From NCBI RefSeq assembly GCF_030867095.1, contig NC_081833.1:72359395-72423394 (forward strand): 64,000 nt of DNA, given 5' to 3'. This DNA comes from Alligator mississippiensis (taxonomy: Eukaryota > Chordata > Crocodylia > Alligatoridae). The translations under genes and the position numbers were made by a program. Within the stretch, counting starts at the first letter, position 1. The number at the start of each line of letters is the position of its first letter. Of this stretch, positions 60,067 through 64,000 are shown piece after piece. The notes under the pieces were generated by a model that made no database searches, was not told the origin of the DNA, and worked only from the letters and a program-made list of their open reading frames with translations.

Positions 60067-62250
60067 AGAAACATAGAATCAGAAAATTAGGTTTGGAACG
60101 GACCTCAGGAGGTCATATTGAGTCCAGCCTCCCTGCTCAAAGCAGGACCATACTCAACAAGATTATCCCAGCTGAGTCTTTGCCAAGCTGGGATTTAAAA
60201 AACCTCCAAGGATAGAGACTCCACAACCTCTCTGGGTAACCTGTTCCAGTGCTTTACTACCTTCCTTGTGAGAGAGTTTTTTTCTTAATATGTAAGGTAA
60301 ATTTTCCTTGCTGCACCTTGAGACCATTGCTCCTTGTTCTGTCATCTGCCACCACTGAGAACAGACCAGTTCCATCCTCTTTCAGTCCCATTGCTTTCAG
60401 GTAGTTGAAAGCCGCTATTAAATCCCCTCTGTCTTCTCCAGCCTAAATAAGCCCAGTTCCCTCAGCCACTCTCGTAAGTCATGTGCTTCAACCCCTGAAC
60501 CACTTTCACTGCCCTCCACTGGACTCTTCAATTTGTCCATATCCTTTCTGATTGCACATTCTTTCTGTAGCAGGGGGCCCAAAACTGAACACAGAACTCC
60601 AGATGTGGCCTCACCGGTGCTGAACAGAGAGGAATAATCACTTCCCTTGACCTACTGGCAACACGCCTACCAATGCAGTCTAGTATGCCATTAGCCTTCT
60701 TGGCATCAAAGGCACACTTTCTGGTTCATATTCAGCTTATTGTCCACTATAACTCCCAGGTCCTTTTGTGCAGAGCTTCTGCCCAGCCAGTCAGTCCCCA
60801 GCCTGTACCAGTGCATGAGATTGTTCTGTCCTAAGTGCAATACTTTGCAATTGTCCTTGTTGAACCTCATGAGATTTCTTTTGGTCCTGTCCTCCAATTT
60901 GTTGAGGTCTCTGAATCGTAGCCCTCTCGTCCAGCATATCTACTACTACTCCTTCCCCCTTGTTCCCCCCAGCTTGGTATCATTTGCAAACTTGCTGAGT
61001 GTGTACTCTCTCCCATCTTCCAGGTCATTAATGAAAATATTGACCCCTGGGGCACTTCTTGATACCAGCTGCCAACTACGTATTGAGTCATTGATTGCTT
61101 TCTGAGCCTGATGATCCAGCCAGTTTTCTATCCATCTTATAGTCCATTCATCCAGCCCATACTTCCTTAGCTTGCCTGCGAGAATGTTGTGGGAGACCAT
61201 ATCAATTGCTAAAGTTAAGGTACACCACATGCACTGGTCTCCCTACATCCACAGAGCCAATCATTAGGGCTTTGCAAAATGGCTGTGTTTCAGTTCGGTT
61301 TCGGATTCTGCTGTTTTGGAGGATAGCGATTCATTTTGGCGTTTCGGATCACTGTCCTGTTTTGTTTCGGCTGAATCTGTTTTGAATGGGCTGTGAGGGA
61401 AGCTTTGCACAACCTTACCCAGCTGGATGGGGCTTGGGGTCGGGGCTTGCAGGGCCCCAGTGGGGAGCAGGATGGAGCCGTGGGTGGCTTGTCTGGAGGA
61501 GGGAGAGGGGTGCTGTCCTCCATGCAGACGAGGAGGCCCCTGTGTGGATCTCTGATCCCTGTCACTGGGTTGCGGGGTAGGGAAGCAGCGCAGAGCGCTG
61601 AACAAGCCTGCTGGTCCCTGCCAGGGGTCTCCTTGCTGCTGCTGCCCACCCTGCACTGCCCCAGCAACATGAGGCTGCACGGGGCAGGCAGTGGCAGCGA
61701 GGACACCCCAGCGCGGATCTCTGCTCCCTGCAGAGCCAGGTCACATGGCAGGGACCAGCACTACCCTGCCCTGCCCCCAGGAAGAGCTGGGGAAGTGATC
61801 AGAGAGCTGGGAATTGAACTGGGAGCTAGATGCTAATATCAGAGCAGTCTTCTGTCCTCCCTGCCCCTCCTTTCCCTTCCCTTTTCTTACTTTTTGTTTC
61901 CCTGCAAGCCCGGCTCCGAAATTCTCTGAAACATTTCCAAAATATTTTGGAGCCTTCCAGTTCATTTTGGATTTCGGATTTGGTGTTTTGGGTGCCGAAA
62001 CGGCCCAAAACAGCTGCCAAAATTTCACACGCCCTACCAATCTTCTTGTCATAGAAGGCAATCTGGTTGGTCAGGGATGACTTGCCCTTAGGTGCTCTGA
62101 TTACTACTAGTATCATGAAATCAGTCCCCTTCTTTGATCTGCTGCTAAATTTTCTAGCAAGCACCTTCTTGCTTCCTTCCATGTTTCCCTTTACACTTAG
62201 GAGCAACTTCCCATAATTATCTTTATTGTTCTTTAGATATCTCCTTAAGA
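60067..62250 (-). mobile_element. CR1 LINE, 5'-truncated, with reverse-transcriptase remnants and a nested hAT
   Basis: The 3' end lies at 60067 (reverse of ATTCTATG tails, then 'acctcaggaggtcatattga'). Moving right, the minus strand encodes CR1 reverse-transcriptase pieces: NLMRFNKDNCKVLHLGQNN and [15 protein letters not shown] (60706-60897), and MVSHNILAGKLRKYGLDEW with INDLEDGREYTLSKFANDTK (60946-61230). The catalytic box reads FANDT instead of the usual FADDT, and frames are interrupted, so it is dead. The CR1 text resumes at 62045 ('catagaaggcaatctggttg') after the hAT insertion at 61265-62036. The right limit is approximate. Confidence 0.9.
61265..62036. mobile_element. Nonautonomous hAT element (772 bp) inserted in CR1
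   Basis: Termini are tagggctttgcaaaat on the left and tagggcgtgtgaaatt (reverse-complemented) on the right. The flanks ccaatcat (61257-61264) and ccaatctt (62037-62044) match at 7 of 8 bases. CR1 sequence is continuous across the two flanks. Subterminal 'tttcgg'-rich inverted regions surround a GC-rich centre. There is no transposase. Confidence 0.92.
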
Positions 62251-64000
62251 CTCTTGGTGTCATGCTTATAAATAAAGTTAAGCTGCTCCTGTGCTGAGAT
62301 CTCTCTGCCTGTCATAAGGACCAGTATTGTGTCTTTGTGATTCACTATTTGTTTCTGTCAAAACATTGTCTTATGTAGTTTGTAGGCTGTCTGAAGTAAA
62401 AGGTATATATATATTTTTATCTGTTTTTGCATACGGCGTTGCATGAGGGCTCCAATGTTCTGTAATATAAGTTAATGAACTAGACCATTAAATCCATTTC
62501 AGAAATATAGGATAAAACCGATCGAGTCTAATTTAATGCAGCTCTAGCTTCTTTGCCTTTTTTTTCATGTGTAAAACTTGTCATTTATCTCTGGCTGATT
62601 GCAAATCAGTTGTTAACAATGGTTTTATTTTAAACTATAAGATCTCATGGAGCATGTTTAAGCCACAGTTATTGAAATTTAATATTCATTTACTTTTCAG
62701 ATCCATTTCTTATAAGCTAATACTCTCTGTTTGCATTTCTAAAATGTATTTAACTTGAGTGCAAGGTAAATGGGTGAAGAAAGTGTTATTTTGGGTAATT
62801 TAGATTATACATGCTCTACTGCAAATTAAGGCTTTGGTGAATCCCTTTGTAGAACAACTAATGAGATTCTTTCCTGGATGAATGCCTTCAGCTTTCCCAG
62901 AATCCTAGTGCTCTGTCGTTTAAAACAGTTATGCTCAGCCCTCCCAGATGTGAACAAAGTGCAAAGTGTTGGCATCCTAAGGCATCTTTTACATCAAGAT
63001 CACAAAGTTGAGTAATACCAGCCTCTCTGATGCCAACGTTTCTGTAGTATCATAGCTGGCAGGCAGGGGGGTTGCCACTATTTTCAGTTCCCTGAGATAA
63101 AACTGCTTCTCAACCCTCTTTCGTATATTTGGACAGATTGTTCACTTCAAAAGATGGGACATTTGTTGTAGTTATAGTATCAGAAAGCATTAACTGTTTT
63201 GCATTTGTAGTAGTAGAAAAGTATTACTTGAAAGCTTAGGTTTCTTCATGCTGAAGTGACCAGCAGAACCTGCCCACTAGGAGGCCAAATAGAAGTGGGT
63301 GTATTAGTTAGTTTAGCTTATTTTTCCTTGAGTAGGTTTAATCCATAGATTGGCAGGGGTTGGTAAACTGTTCATGTCCTATTTCAAGCAATGGTGAAAA
63401 GTCTGTCTCATGTTAATGTTTGGATATGAAAGCAGTAATTAGAAGGTTTGTATGTGGTATTACTACCATTTTTGTTTAGTTTTGACCTCTCCTAATACTA
63501 AAATGGCACTGTAAGAATTGGTTTTCTGTTGGAGTCAGTGGAAGATTTGTATTTATTTTTTTGCTGAGAGAACAGTGTCAGACCTGTTATGTATTGGTGT
63601 AGAGCTTTGGTACAGAGGGAGAGAAGAATGTATGTGGGAATGAGTGTGGTTTGTTTAACAGCTTTTAAAACTAGTTGGTTTTTTTGTTTTGTTTTGCTTT
63701 TTGCATGACTGCATCTAAAATGTCTCATAAAAACAGAAATTAGTTATGATTCAAGAAATGTTTATGTTAGAAATATTTTTGAGAGGTGTTACATGCTAGC
63801 TGTAATATTTATAAATACACATTGTTTAGTTATATTTGAAAGAATAAACTTCCTTGATTTAAGTATTTCGGTTCAGTTCATTGAAATTATTTAGGGTATA
63901 TATTTTTGAGAGCTTAAGTGCAGCTTTTGGGTGCTGTATGCCTAACAATATTATGTATTGGTTCTTTAAAAGTTTAACTCTTTGCCACTTTTCAAATGTT

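Larger units (their letters stand above)
47739..64000. other. USP10: USP10 intron 1, left part (noncoding, over 16 kb)
   Basis: No exon resembling USP10 exon 2 (YIFGDFSPDEF) is seen, so intron 1 extends past the window. Contents in order: a pyrimidine tract (48058-48290), a CTGATGA-core repeat (48820-48920), G17 (48948-48964), T24 (49251-49274), CR1 tails (51930-52015 and 53922-54090), hAT elements (57186-57680; 58418-59253 composite; fragment near 59825) and a CR1 with a nested hAT (60067-62250). The stretches 49280-51925, 54100-57180 and 62260-64000 are AT-rich with nothing recognised. Open frames there are short and unsupported. Confidence 0.75.

Noticed and set aside
1-64000. Search for tRNA genes, CRISPR arrays, bacterial operons, or retroviral gag/pol/env or LTR pairs
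   Set aside because: None seen; repeats are CR1, DNA transposons, MITEs, microsatellites and one unassigned family.

Overview
The window is vertebrate nuclear DNA from a sauropsid, most likely a crocodilian. The evidence is spliced genes with GT-AG introns, CpG-island promoters, many CR1 LINE 3' ends of the crocodilian/turtle type, and abundant hAT and MITE-like DNA transposon relics. The species call rests on remembered repeat families and was not checked by a database search.

Three host genes are recognised from their exons, in the order COTL1 (minus strand) - KLHL36 (plus) - USP10 (plus). This order and these orientations match human 16q24.1. COTL1 (coactosin-like F-actin binder) has coding exons 1-3 at 19263-19187, 18812-18730 and 7116-6959. 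Its last coding exon lies beyond the left edge. KLHL36 (BTB-BACK-Kelch adaptor of a CUL3 ubiquitin ligase) is complete: four coding exons (26785-26844, 29955-31028, 32348-32505, 36238-36793) join in frame to 615 codons. Only the first coding exon of USP10 (deubiquitinase) is present, at 47718-47738 in a CpG island. The rest of the window is its first intron.

Layout: 1-6958 COTL1 intron 3 with repeats; 7117-18729 COTL1 intron 2; 19264-25900 the divergent COTL1/KLHL36 interval, which holds a CR1 copy and a 92-bp tandem array (about 24.4-25.9 kb) running directly into the KLHL36 CpG island; 26.0-38.8 kb KLHL36 with its introns and 3' UTR; 38.8-47.4 kb intergenic, with a large inverted-repeat DNA element (40.46-42.12 kb) and a cluster of a repeat carrying a CTGATGA...GAAA core; 47.4-48.05 kb USP10 promoter; 48.05-64 kb USP10 intron 1, with CR1 and hAT insertions, one nested.

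The genes are not an operon. They are independent housekeeping-type genes whose synteny is conserved. KLHL36 and USP10 act on opposite sides of ubiquitin signalling, but nothing here shows a direct functional link. I saw no tRNA, rRNA, CRISPR array or retroviral element. The most noteworthy non-genic items are the 92-bp array with higher-order structure at the KLHL36 promoter, a repeat family with a hammerhead-like core, and an intronic hAT copy carrying two YY1-type motifs.
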